Assembly (NCBI GenBank): GCA_039588915.1
Contig: JBDGYV010000059.1
Span: forward strand, 1-13,012
DNA length: 13,012 nt
Origin: CAMYLR01 sp039588915
GTDB taxonomy: Bacteria > Gemmatimonadota > Gemmatimonadetes > JACCXV01 > JAHWKZ01
Direction of reading: 5' to 3'
Of this stretch, positions 1 to 7,360 are shown in pieces. Position numbers and translations under genes: made by a program. A model generated the notes under the pieces. That model saw only the letters and a list, made by a program, of their open reading frames with translations, searched no databases and was not told the DNA's origin. The stretch's first letter is position 1, and each line of letters opens with the position of its first letter.

Positions 1-914
1 GAGTTGGCGGCCCAATCCATCCGGGCGATGTAGTTGTTTCGCGGGTCGCCGGGAACTTCCAACCACTGCGTGGACTGAGCGTCGACGCCCACAACCCCAA
101 CCCGAGCCGCCGAGTTGGTGGAGCCTGCCTTGGGGTATTGGATGGGAATCGTGTACGAGTAGAGCGAGTCGGTGTTATTGATGAGCAGGAAGTCGCGTAC
201 ACCCGAGGCATCGAGCTGCCAGTAGGCGACTTTTTGGCCATCCGGGCTCCACCGCCAACCGTCCTGCAGGTCTAGCTCTTCCTCGTAGACCCAATCGAAG
301 GTGCCATTGATGATCGTGCGCGACCCGTCGGTCGTCAGTTGGGCGATCTCCCCCGTAGCCAACGTCTCGACGTAGACATTGTTCTCGCGGATATATCCCA
401 CGCGGCCGCCGTCAGGTGAGAACTTGGCAAACATGACGGTCGACGGCGCGGCGTCACCGCCGAGTTGGGCGAGGTCGCCGCTCTCTCGATCGAACACCCA
501 GTAGTCCCCGCGCGTATTCTCGCGCCACACCCGGCGCGAATTGGTGAACACGAGCAGCTTTCGCAAATCGTCGGACCAGGTGTAGCCTTCGACCGCCAGG
601 GGCTGGTCGGTGCCGATGGGGATCAGGCTCCGGGCTGATACCAATACCTCGCTCTCGCCGGTGCGGGCGTCGTGCTGAATGATATCGCGCCCACCGTCTA
701 GGCTCGTCGATGGTTCGACCGTCGTATAGGCGGAGCCGTTCAGCCACTGCACCGGCCCGAGCCAGGCTCCGTGGATCCTGTCCGCTCCGAAAAGACGCTC
801 GAGAGTCACTCGGGCTGGATCGGCAGCGTCCATGGCTGGATCTTGAGCAATCGCGGGCGCGGGGATCGCGAACCACGCGAATCCGAGCAACATGATTGGA
901 ATTAGACGGCGCAT
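1..914 (-). CDS. Exported dipeptidyl peptidase IV (S9B) N-terminal part, truncated by window edge
   Basis: This is the N-terminal 304 codons of a secreted or periplasmic prolyl dipeptidyl peptidase, which removes Xaa-Pro dipeptides from peptide N-termini. The start ATG at 914 follows an AGAGGA-like ribosome site. Residues 1-23 form a signal peptide ending in an AIA|Q cleavage site. The rest is the beta-propeller region of the family. The diagnostic stretch is FDWVYEEEL (residues 206-214), matching the DPP IV DWVYEEE segment whose Glu pair binds the substrate amino terminus. It is followed by RWSPDGQKVAYW (221-232) and the IQYPKAGSTN segment (258-267), another DPP IV hallmark. The Ser-Asp-His catalytic domain would lie beyond position 1 and cannot be seen. 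It sits 45 bp behind the hydroxyproline dehydratase gene, probably in the same operon. The family assignment is strong; exact substrate preference is not. Confidence 0.9.
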   Translation of the reverse strand, partial: MRRLIPIMLLGFAWFAIPAPAIAQDPAMDAADPARVTLERLFGADRIHGAWLGPVQWLNGSAYTTVEPSTSLDGGRDIIQHDARTGESEVLVSARSLIPIGTDQPLAVEGYTWSDDLRKLLVFTNSRRVWRENTRGDYWVFDRESGDLAQLGGDAAPSTVMFAKFSPDGGRVGYIRENNVYVETLATGEIAQLTTDGSRTIINGTFDWVYEEELDLQDGWRWSPDGQKVAYWQLDASGVRDFLLINNTDSLYSYTIPIQYPKAGSTNSAARVGVVGVDAQSTQWLEVPGDPRNNYIARMDWAAN

Positions 915-959
915 CTCACATCCTCTTGGAAACGGTTCATATCGCGCATACTGTTCACG

Positions 960-1985
960 CTATCGCAACAGAAACCCTTCGGCCAATGGATCGTCGGGGT
1001 CGACCAGAAACTCATTTCTGCCCGTGATGTGGGCGGTTCCACGGACCTCGGGCACCACTGCAGGAACACCAGCCACTTCAGTTGTCTCATAAACTCGAAC
1101 CTGGAACTGCGTTCCGATCAGACTCTCGATCGTGATCCACTCGCCGGTTGAGAGCTCGCCTCGTGCATGGTGGATCGCGGCGCGCCCGCTGACGCCAGTA
1201 CCGGTAGGCGAACGGTCAACCTCTCCCTCGGCGAACACGCAGACGTTACAACTATGGACGTCGCCGGCGTCGAACCGCTCAACAAAAATCGTTCCGTACA
1301 GGAAATCGAGATCTGGCTCGCCCGCTGGGTGATGGATCGGCTCGCGTTTCGAAACAGCGCGCTTGATTCGCATGCCAGCATCGATAATCTCGGGGGTGTT
1401 CACGCTGCTCAGATCAAGGCCGACCGACGGACCATCGACGTACGCGTAAAACGCGCCACCGAAAGCCAGGTCATAATGAACCCGCCCTAGCCCCTCTACA
1501 TCGATGACCTGATCCAAGGCCGTCGTAAACGAAGGTACGTTGAGAAACGAGACGCCGGTCACGCGACCGTTTTCGATCGATGCCGCGGCGGTCACTCTCC
1601 CAGCCGGCGTGTCGATGCGGATCCGGCCGTCCTCGCTGGCGTCGATCAGCCCACACTCCAACCCGACCTTGACGAGTCCGATGATCCCGTGACCACACAT
1701 CGTGCTGAACCCCTCGTTGTGGAGGAACAACACGCCGACGTCGCCGTCTGATGTCGCCGGTGGGGTAAGCACGCATCCGTACATATCGGCGTGACCCCGA
1801 GGCTCCAGGATCAGCATTCTCCGCAGATGGTCGTAGTGATCGCGGGCGTATCGGCGTTTGGCGAGAATCGTGTCACCCGGAAGATCGGGAAAACCATCGG
1901 TCACGACGCGCAATGGCTCGCCGGCGGTGTGCGCATCGATCGTAGTAAGGCGGACCCAGTCGTCGGGTGGCGCCCAGGCGCTCAT
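960..1985 (-). CDS. trans-3-hydroxy-L-proline dehydratase (proline racemase family)
   Basis: This 341-residue cytoplasmic enzyme belongs to the proline racemase/hydroxyproline epimerase family and has the family's usual length. The first catalytic cysteine is Cys97 in MCGHG (96-100). At the second catalytic site the family motif reads DRSPTGTG (257-264), with Thr261 where racemases and 4-hydroxyproline 2-epimerases carry Cys. In characterised members the Cys/Thr pair marks trans-3-hydroxy-L-proline dehydratase (EC 4.2.1.77, as in human L3HYPDH), which eliminates water to give delta1-pyrroline-2-carboxylate. The dehydratase call follows from that substitution and the function is inferred. The gene starts 13 nt after the PPDK stop, without a strong Shine-Dalgarno sequence, so it probably depends on upstream translation. 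The DPP IV gene behind it suggests use of proline-rich or collagen-like peptides. The alternative is a racemase-like enzyme of other specificity. Confidence 0.85.
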   Translation of the reverse strand: MSAWAPPDDWVRLTTIDAHTAGEPLRVVTDGFPDLPGDTILAKRRYARDHYDHLRRMLILEPRGHADMYGCVLTPPATSDGDVGVLFLHNEGFSTMCGHGIIGLVKVGLECGLIDASEDGRIRIDTPAGRVTAAASIENGRVTGVSFLNVPSFTTALDQVIDVEGLGRVHYDLAFGGAFYAYVDGPSVGLDLSSVNTPEIIDAGMRIKRAVSKREPIHHPAGEPDLDFLYGTIFVERFDAGDVHSCNVCVFAEGEVDRSPTGTGVSGRAAIHHARGELSTGEWITIESLIGTQFQVRVYETTEVAGVPAVVPEVRGTAHITGRNEFLVDPDDPLAEGFLLR

Positions 1986-1998
1986 CAGTTCGCCGCGA

Positions 1999-4782
1999 TC
2001 AGTGTCCGACCACGTTGCCGCTCGAACCGATGTTGGCGTGCGCCGCCGCGAGGCGGGCCACGGGGATGCGAGGTGGCGAGCAGGAGACGTAGTCGAGCCC
2101 GATCTCGTGACAGAAACGAATGGAGTCCGGATGGCCGCCGTGCTCCCCGCAGATCCCGACCTCCAGGTCGGGCTGCTTCGACCTTCCCCACTCCACCGTG
2201 AGCGCCATCAGCCGACCCATGCCTATGCGGTCGAGAACCTCAAACGGGTTGTCTTGTAGGATCTCTCGCTCATTGTAGAGGGGCAGGAACTTCGTCTCGG
2301 CGTCCTCGCGGCTAAAGGAGAAGGTGGCCTGTGTCAGGTCGTTGGTACCGAACGAGAAGAAATCCGCCACCTCGGCCAGGCTCTCCGCGCGCAGGCAGGC
2401 CCGGACCACCTCAATCATGGTGCCGAACGCGAAGTCGACCGCCATGCCGTATTCTGCCTTCACCCCGGCTTCCGCCTCCTCGACGTACTCCTTCACCCTC
2501 TTCAACTCCTGGGACGTGCACACCTGGGGAACCATGATCTCCGGGCGGACCTGGATCCCGTCCTTCAGGCACTCGGCCGCCGCCTCGAGCACGGCTCGCA
2601 CCTGCATCTTGTATATCTCGGGATAGGTGAGCCCGAGACGGACCCCTCGATGTCCCAGCATCGGGTTGGTCTCACGGAGCTCCTGAGAGCGTCGCAGCAT
2701 CGCCTCCTTGCGCGCGATCACGCGGTCGACGCGTCGCACGTCCACCATCGCTCTCGCGCCGTCGGACAATCCGGCGTCGGCCTCGGAGGCCTGCTCCTCC
2801 AGAGCCTCCATGGTGGTCGTCAGCACGTCCATCCCTCGGAGCGCGTCTCGGAGTCGGTGGAGCTGGTCGATTTCCTCCTCCAGCCGCGCCCCGGTCGGAA
2901 GGAACTCGTGGATCGGCGGGTCCAGAAGGCGGATGATCACCGGCCGAGGAGACATCGCCTGGAAGATCCCCCGAAAATCGGCCCGCTGCATCGGCAGCAA
3001 CCGCGCGAGCGCTTCGGCCCGCTGCTCGTCGTCCTCCGCGATGATCATGTCGACCACGATTGGCAGGCGTTCCGGCGCGTTGAACATCCGTTCCGTGCGG
3101 CACAGCCCGATACCCATCGCTCCATAGCTGATCGCCCGCACAGCGTCCTCGGGCGTGTCCGCGTTCGCCATCACCTTTAGCCCGGCTGCGGCGTCGGCCC
3201 AGGACAACAGCGTGTCCAGTTCGTCGAAGAACTCTGCCTCGACCGTAGGGACGTCACCGAGATAGATGTGACCGTTCGAGCCATCGATCGTGATGATGTC
3301 GCCTTCCTTCACTACGACGTCGCCGCTTATCGCCTGGGCTCGATCCTCGTCCACCATGAGCCCTTCCGCTCCGACGATGCACGGCTTGCCCATTCCGCGA
3401 GCTACGACCGCGGCATGGGAGGTGCCTCCCCCGCGGCTCGTGAGTATCCCCTGGGCGGCGAAGAAGCCGTGGATGTCTTCTGGCTTCGTCTCCTCGCGCA
3501 CCAGGATCAAGTTGACTCCCTGCCGCCCGAGCAACTGGGCACGATCGGCGTCGAAGACGACCCGCCCGCAGGCTGCACCCGGCGAAGCGGCGAGTCCAGT
3601 CGCAAGGGGGCTGCCGTCGAAGCTCGGATCGATCCTGGGGTATAGGATTTGCTCGAGGTCATCCGGGCTCACACGCAGAAGTGCGCGTTCTCGATCGATC
3701 AGACCCTCCTCGACCATCTCGATTGATGTTTTGACCCGTGCGATCGCGTTCATCTTCCCGTCGCGCGTTTGCAAGCAGTAGAGAATCCCGCGCTCGTTCG
3801 TGAACTCGAAGTCCTGCACCTCGCAGTAATGCTCCTCGAGCTTCTCGCGCAGTTCCAGGAGCTGCCCGTGCATATCGGGCATCTCCTCGGCCATCTCCCG
3901 GATCGGCTTGGGGGTTCGAATCCCGGCCACGACGTCCTCGCCCTGAGCGTTCACCAGGTACTCGCCGTACAGCTCGTTCTCCCCCGTCCCGGGGTCACGG
4001 GTGAAGGCCACCCCCGTGCAGCTATCCGGCCCCATGTTACCAAAGACCATCGCGACGACATTGGCTGCCGTGCCGTGGGCCATGTCGGACGTGATCCCGA
4101 ACTCGCGGCGGTACTCCACCGCCCGCGGCCCCATCCAAGAGGCGAAGACGGCCTTGATGGCGATCTCGAGTTGCTCGTACGGATCGTTCGGGAATGGCCG
4201 GCCCGTGTGCTTGCGCACGACTAGCAGGAAGCGGCGAACGATCTCCTCTAGATCCTCGGCCTGCAGATCCACGTCGGCCTCCGCACCCGCTAGCTCCTTC
4301 ACGGACTCGAACTGCTCATCGAACTTCTCGTCCTGGATGCCAAGGGCGACCTTGCCGAACAGTTGAATGAGCCTGCGATACGCGTCGTAGCCGAACCGCG
4401 GATCGCCCGTCTGCGCTATCAGACCGGTAAGGCTCTGCTCGTTGAGGCCGAGATTGAGGATGGTGTCCATCATCCCCGGCATGGACAGGGCGGATCCCGA
4501 GCGGACCGAGACGAGCAACGGATCGTCGGCGTCTCCGAAGCGCTTTCCGGTCGCCTCATTGAGCCGTGCCATCTCGCCCCGCGCCTGTTCCATGACTCCC
4601 GTCGGCAGGGCACCATCCGGGGATCCAAGGTATGCGAGGCAGGCCTCCGTAGTGACGACAAAACCCGGCGGCACTTTGATGCCGATCTGGGTCATCTCGC
4701 AGAGGTTGGCACCTTTTCCGCCGAGCAGGCGCTTGTTCTTCCCATCGCCCTCCGCGAAGGACCAGATCCATCTCGTGCCCAT
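1999..4782 (-). CDS. ppdK: Pyruvate, phosphate dikinase
   Basis: PPDK interconverts pyruvate, ATP and phosphate with PEP, AMP and pyrophosphate. The N-terminal ATP-binding domain begins MGTRWIWSF, with LLGGKGANL near residues 19-27. The swivelling domain carries the phosphohistidine in GGGTSHAAVVARG, at His456 counted from this start, almost exactly the position in classic PPDKs (His455). The C-terminal PEP/pyruvate TIM barrel shows NPMLGHRGVRL and the catalytic Cys878 in GICGEHGG. The start at 4782 is preferred because GGAGGG lies 8 nt upstream and the protein then begins like its family. An in-frame ATG at 4863 would add 27 non-conserved residues and has AAGGA only 2 nt away. At 927 residues it is longer than the usual 870-900. 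The excess lies between HEFLP and NPMLGHRG, which are about 76 residues apart here against roughly 35-40 normally; this stretch is charged and helical-looking. Confidence 0.96.
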   Translation of the reverse strand: MGTRWIWSFAEGDGKNKRLLGGKGANLCEMTQIGIKVPPGFVVTTEACLAYLGSPDGALPTGVMEQARGEMARLNEATGKRFGDADDPLLVSVRSGSALSMPGMMDTILNLGLNEQSLTGLIAQTGDPRFGYDAYRRLIQLFGKVALGIQDEKFDEQFESVKELAGAEADVDLQAEDLEEIVRRFLLVVRKHTGRPFPNDPYEQLEIAIKAVFASWMGPRAVEYRREFGITSDMAHGTAANVVAMVFGNMGPDSCTGVAFTRDPGTGENELYGEYLVNAQGEDVVAGIRTPKPIREMAEEMPDMHGQLLELREKLEEHYCEVQDFEFTNERGILYCLQTRDGKMNAIARVKTSIEMVEEGLIDRERALLRVSPDDLEQILYPRIDPSFDGSPLATGLAASPGAACGRVVFDADRAQLLGRQGVNLILVREETKPEDIHGFFAAQGILTSRGGGTSHAAVVARGMGKPCIVGAEGLMVDEDRAQAISGDVVVKEGDIITIDGSNGHIYLGDVPTVEAEFFDELDTLLSWADAAAGLKVMANADTPEDAVRAISYGAMGIGLCRTERMFNAPERLPIVVDMIIAEDDEQRAEALARLLPMQRADFRGIFQAMSPRPVIIRLLDPPIHEFLPTGARLEEEIDQLHRLRDALRGMDVLTTTMEALEEQASEADAGLSDGARAMVDVRRVDRVIARKEAMLRRSQELRETNPMLGHRGVRLGLTYPEIYKMQVRAVLEAAAECLKDGIQVRPEIMVPQVCTSQELKRVKEYVEEAEAGVKAEYGMAVDFAFGTMIEVVRACLRAESLAEVADFFSFGTNDLTQATFSFSREDAETKFLPLYNEREILQDNPFEVLDRIGMGRLMALTVEWGRSKQPDLEVGICGEHGGHPDSIRFCHEIGLDYVSCSPPRIPVARLAAAHANIGSSGNVVGH

Positions 4783-4790
4783 CGTCTCGA

Positions 4791-4796
4791 CCCTCC
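4791..4796 (-). promoter_or_regulatory. Shine-Dalgarno site deciding the PPDK start
   Basis: GGAGGG on the minus strand, 8 nt upstream of the ATG at 4782. It is far better placed than the AAGGA that sits 2 nt before the alternative ATG at 4863, so it favours the shorter protein. Confidence 0.6.
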
Positions 4797-4869
4797 CCCC
4801 AGAAGTCGTGTTCGGTTCGGCCATTGGCCCGCTCATCTGCTGTCCGTCATACCTCTCGCTCATTGTCCT

Positions 4870-5709
4870 TCAGCACCCCCGTGAATTGTACCATACCCAA
4901 GGTCCTCCCTCCGGCCCTCGCCAACGAACCCACCCCTCATCAACGCGCACCTCCGGCGGGTCCCAGCAGTGATCGGACGGTTGTTTGATGCGGACGCGCA
5001 CCCAATCGCCCTGAAACTCAAGCGGTTCGAGCGAATACTCCTGTTTTGGGACCGGAATCCAGAGGATGCGCTCGTTTTCGACCCCCGGTCCGGCCCGTAG
5101 GGCGTGCCGCACCTCCGTTCGAAAATAGAGTGGCCACCGGTCACGCATAAACCACTCAGCCCACCGTATGTAATCGACCGGTAGTCGTCCGCGTTCCAGT
5201 TGACAGTGGTGCACCCATGCGATGCCGTCACTGACATCGGAGGCGGCCGCGTAGCGGAACCGCAACCAACCGTCGTTGCGCTCTTCGAGAACGACGAAAC
5301 TCGGTATCTCATAGCCGGTCTCGACCATTCCCGAGGCGTCGATCGGGATCGGTTCCGCCTCCGGTCTTCCAATCTCGACCAACCAACCGTTTGCGAGCCA
5401 TGCCCACGGTTCCTCGCCGGGCCCATTGGCGAGCGGCAGCCAAACAGCGCGATGCCATTCCCACCAGTTGGGCAACGTGTCGACCACCAAGAAGATGTGC
5501 CCCACACCGAGGTCCGCGTCACTAAACCCCCGCATTGGCGAGTACATCGGGGCCGCCGGGGGCTCATCGGGGGCACCGGCCGGGGTCGTCAGCGCGACAA
5601 ACGATCGGTCGGTACAATCGATTGCACGCGATTCCTGAGCCGCGCTGACGGAGCCCGTCATGACGACGCCGACCAACGCCAACAACGCAAAGGGTCGCCT
5701 CGAGCTCAT
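4870..5709 (-). CDS. Trp-rich exported protein with two SH3-like segments, function unknown
   Basis: I do not recognise a named family. The 279-residue product starts with a signal peptide (about 1-24, RRPFALLALVGVVMTGSVSA), so it should be periplasmic or secreted. The mature part is unusually rich in Trp and has four Cys (32, 169, 248, 279), possibly disulphide-bonded. Two stretches look like bacterial SH3-type beta barrels: about 135-171 (IPSFVVLEERNDGWLRFRY, then DGIAWVHHCQL) and about 225-275 (LEPLEFQGDWVRVRI, then DEGWVRWRG). This is judged by eye from the hydrophobic-Gly-Trp pattern. The start ATG at 5709 overlaps the stop of the lysine aminotransferase gene as ATGA, a 4-base overlap implying coupled translation. 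The PPDK gene follows. Being co-translated with a cytoplasmic aminotransferase is odd for an exported protein. No catalytic motif is visible. Confidence 0.8.
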   Translation of the reverse strand: MSSRRPFALLALVGVVMTGSVSAAQESRAIDCTDRSFVALTTPAGAPDEPPAAPMYSPMRGFSDADLGVGHIFLVVDTLPNWWEWHRAVWLPLANGPGEEPWAWLANGWLVEIGRPEAEPIPIDASGMVETGYEIPSFVVLEERNDGWLRFRYAAASDVSDGIAWVHHCQLERGRLPVDYIRWAEWFMRDRWPLYFRTEVRHALRAGPGVENERILWIPVPKQEYSLEPLEFQGDWVRVRIKQPSDHCWDPPEVRVDEGWVRWRGPEGGPWVWYNSRGC

Positions 5710-7022
5710 GCCGCTTCGCGTGCCAAAACCCCGCGCAAAATCGTCAACGCTCGCTCAACATCGGACTCGCTGAACACCAGCGTCGGCCTGACACGAAGCG
5801 ACCGGGGACCACACGCGAGCGTCGCCAAACCCGCCTCCCAACACGCCTTTCGGACTCGGCTTCGGTGCGCGGTGTCGGGCAGATCGATCGCCAACAGAAA
5901 ACCTCGACCGCGCGCGTTCGTCACCTTGGCGAAGTCCGCCTCAATCGCTTGAAGCCCTTTCAAGAACGCCTTGCCAACCCACGCCACATTCTCCACCAGT
6001 CGATCTTCCTTGATGATCTGCAGGTAGCGAGCGCAACGAACCATGTCGACCAGGTTGCCACCGAATGTCGAATTGATGCGAGACGAAACCTTGAAGACGT
6101 TGGTCTCCACATCGTCGATACGACCGGTGCTCATGATCCCGCACACCTGGGTCTTCTTACCGAATGCGATGATGTCGGGGGTTGGCCCGAGCTGCTCGAA
6201 CGCCCACATCGAGCCCGTCACCCCCATGCCGGTCTGGACTTCGTCGTAGATCAACAGCGCCTCATGGTGGTCGACCAGCTCCCGCAAGCGGTGGAAGAAC
6301 TCCGGGCGGAAGTGATTGTCTCCGCCCTCGCTCTGAATCGGCTCGATCAGGATCGCCGCGATGCCATGTGGATCGCGTTCGAACGCCGCCTCGATCTCGC
6401 CGACAGATTGCTCTTCGGCGGCAGCCACCTTCTGTTCGTCGATCGGAAACTCGATCTTGGGGTTTGAGACCCGTGGCCAATCGAACTTCGGATAGTCGTC
6501 GGTCTTTGTCGGATCGGTGTTCGTGACCGTAAGCGTGTAACCGCTGCGACCGTGGAACGCGTCACGAAAATGAAGGACCTTGTCGGCACCACCCTCGATC
6601 CCTTTGTCGCGGTTCTTTTGCGCTTTCCAATCGAACGCCGCTTTCATGGCGTTTTCGACCGCGAGTGTGCCGCCCGCGATAAAGAACAGATGCTCGAAGC
6701 TTTCGGGAACGGCGATTTCCCTAAACGTCTTGACGAAGCCGGCGTACTCTCCGCTGTACACATCGCTGTTCGCCGGGTTGGCGAGCGCTGCCCGCAAGAG
6801 CGAAGTCCGAAAACCCTCGTCCTTCATCTTCGGGTGGTTGTGCCCGATCGGCAGGGTCGCGAAGTACGAGTAGCAATCGAGGTACTCCTCGCCTGTGACC
6901 GCATTCACCATCGTGGTCCCGTAGGAGTTGTCGAGATCGATGACGAAATGAAAGCCGTCCACCAGGATGTTGCGCTCGAGGACCGGGAAGACTTGGTCGG
7001 CTGGTACGCTAATCTCTGGCAT
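5706..7022 (-). CDS. lat: L-lysine 6-transaminase (lysine epsilon-aminotransferase)
   Basis: This PLP-dependent class III aminotransferase of 438 residues moves the epsilon-amino group of L-lysine to 2-oxoglutarate. The product, 2-aminoadipate semialdehyde, cyclises to piperideine-6-carboxylate; the role is lysine catabolism or supply of aminoadipate/pipecolate (EC 2.6.1.36). It aligns by eye along its length with the mycobacterial LAT: NSDVYS (85-90), LFFIAGGTLAVENAMKAAFDWK (112-133), FHGRSGYTL (156-164), EPIQSEGG (227-234), IYDEVQTG with PLP-nitrogen Asp260, and FGKKTQVCG (287-295) with the Schiff-base lysine, probably Lys289. The Glu in EPIQSEGG matches the gating Glu described for the mycobacterial enzyme. 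The start ATG at 7022 has GGAGG 5 nt upstream. The frame stays open to 7265, but that extension is low-complexity Arg/Pro-rich and absent from the family. It is the first gene of the minus-strand run. Confidence 0.94.
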   Translation of the reverse strand: MPEISVPADQVFPVLERNILVDGFHFVIDLDNSYGTTMVNAVTGEEYLDCYSYFATLPIGHNHPKMKDEGFRTSLLRAALANPANSDVYSGEYAGFVKTFREIAVPESFEHLFFIAGGTLAVENAMKAAFDWKAQKNRDKGIEGGADKVLHFRDAFHGRSGYTLTVTNTDPTKTDDYPKFDWPRVSNPKIEFPIDEQKVAAAEEQSVGEIEAAFERDPHGIAAILIEPIQSEGGDNHFRPEFFHRLRELVDHHEALLIYDEVQTGMGVTGSMWAFEQLGPTPDIIAFGKKTQVCGIMSTGRIDDVETNVFKVSSRINSTFGGNLVDMVRCARYLQIIKEDRLVENVAWVGKAFLKGLQAIEADFAKVTNARGRGFLLAIDLPDTAHRSRVRKACWEAGLATLACGPRSLRVRPTLVFSESDVERALTILRGVLAREAA

Positions 7023-7360
7023 ATCACCCTCCGCTAGCTGAGATGGACCAAAGGCAACGAACGAATCGCGGCGACTGGCTAGCGTCTGGGGAGTTGAGCT
7101 ACGCTGCCGTGCTCGTGGGCGCCGCGCCTTGGCCCGCGTTGGGGGGCGCGAAGATCGCTGGCCGCGCTTCCGAGGGAAGGAAGAGCCGGCCTGGGGAGAG
7201 TGTTTGGAAAGCGGCTGCTCGCATTCAGATGCCTCCTGAACGTTGTTCAACCAGAAATCTATCATCGGCCGGCGGGGATTGGTAGCCCAGTGTCGGACCC
7301 GTTAGGTTCTTCGTGTCAGGTCAAGTCCTGCAAATCCCGCCCCCCTTTCATCGATCGCGA
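7023..7360. promoter_or_regulatory. Divergent intergenic region between lat and the kinase-RapZ gene
   Basis: About 338 bp separate two divergent genes, so promoters for both should lie here. I found no convincing -35/-10 pair. Two items stand out. First, on the minus strand an AGGAGG (7231-7236) precedes an ATG at 7224 that opens a 41-codon frame ending at 7099. Its product (MRAAAFQTLSPGRLFLPSEA and on) resembles no family I know. Second, TGAAC-GTT-GTTCA at 7237-7249 is a 13-bp inverted repeat next to that AGGAGG. A GTG at 7313 is in frame with the downstream kinase and could extend it by 16 residues. No known riboswitch pattern was recognised. Confidence 0.4.
7028..7032 (-). promoter_or_regulatory. 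Shine-Dalgarno site deciding the lat start
   Basis: GGAGG on the minus strand, 5 nt before the ATG at 7022. It supports the 438-residue aminotransferase over the form extended upstream to 7265. Confidence 0.6.

Noticed and set aside
454..876. 140-residue minus-strand frame inside the DPP IV gene
   Set aside because: It lies in another frame of a clear DPP IV coding sequence and is Arg-rich with no motif.
2650..3180. Long plus-strand open frame (and others between 2300 and 4970) opposite PPDK
   Set aside because: They are antisense shadows of a well-conserved PPDK gene in GC-rich DNA and encode Arg/Ser/Pro-rich sequence with no family resemblance.
7023..7265. Upstream extension of lat by 81 residues
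   Set aside because: The extension is Arg/Pro-rich, absent from the family, and a strong ribosome site stands before the ATG at 7022.
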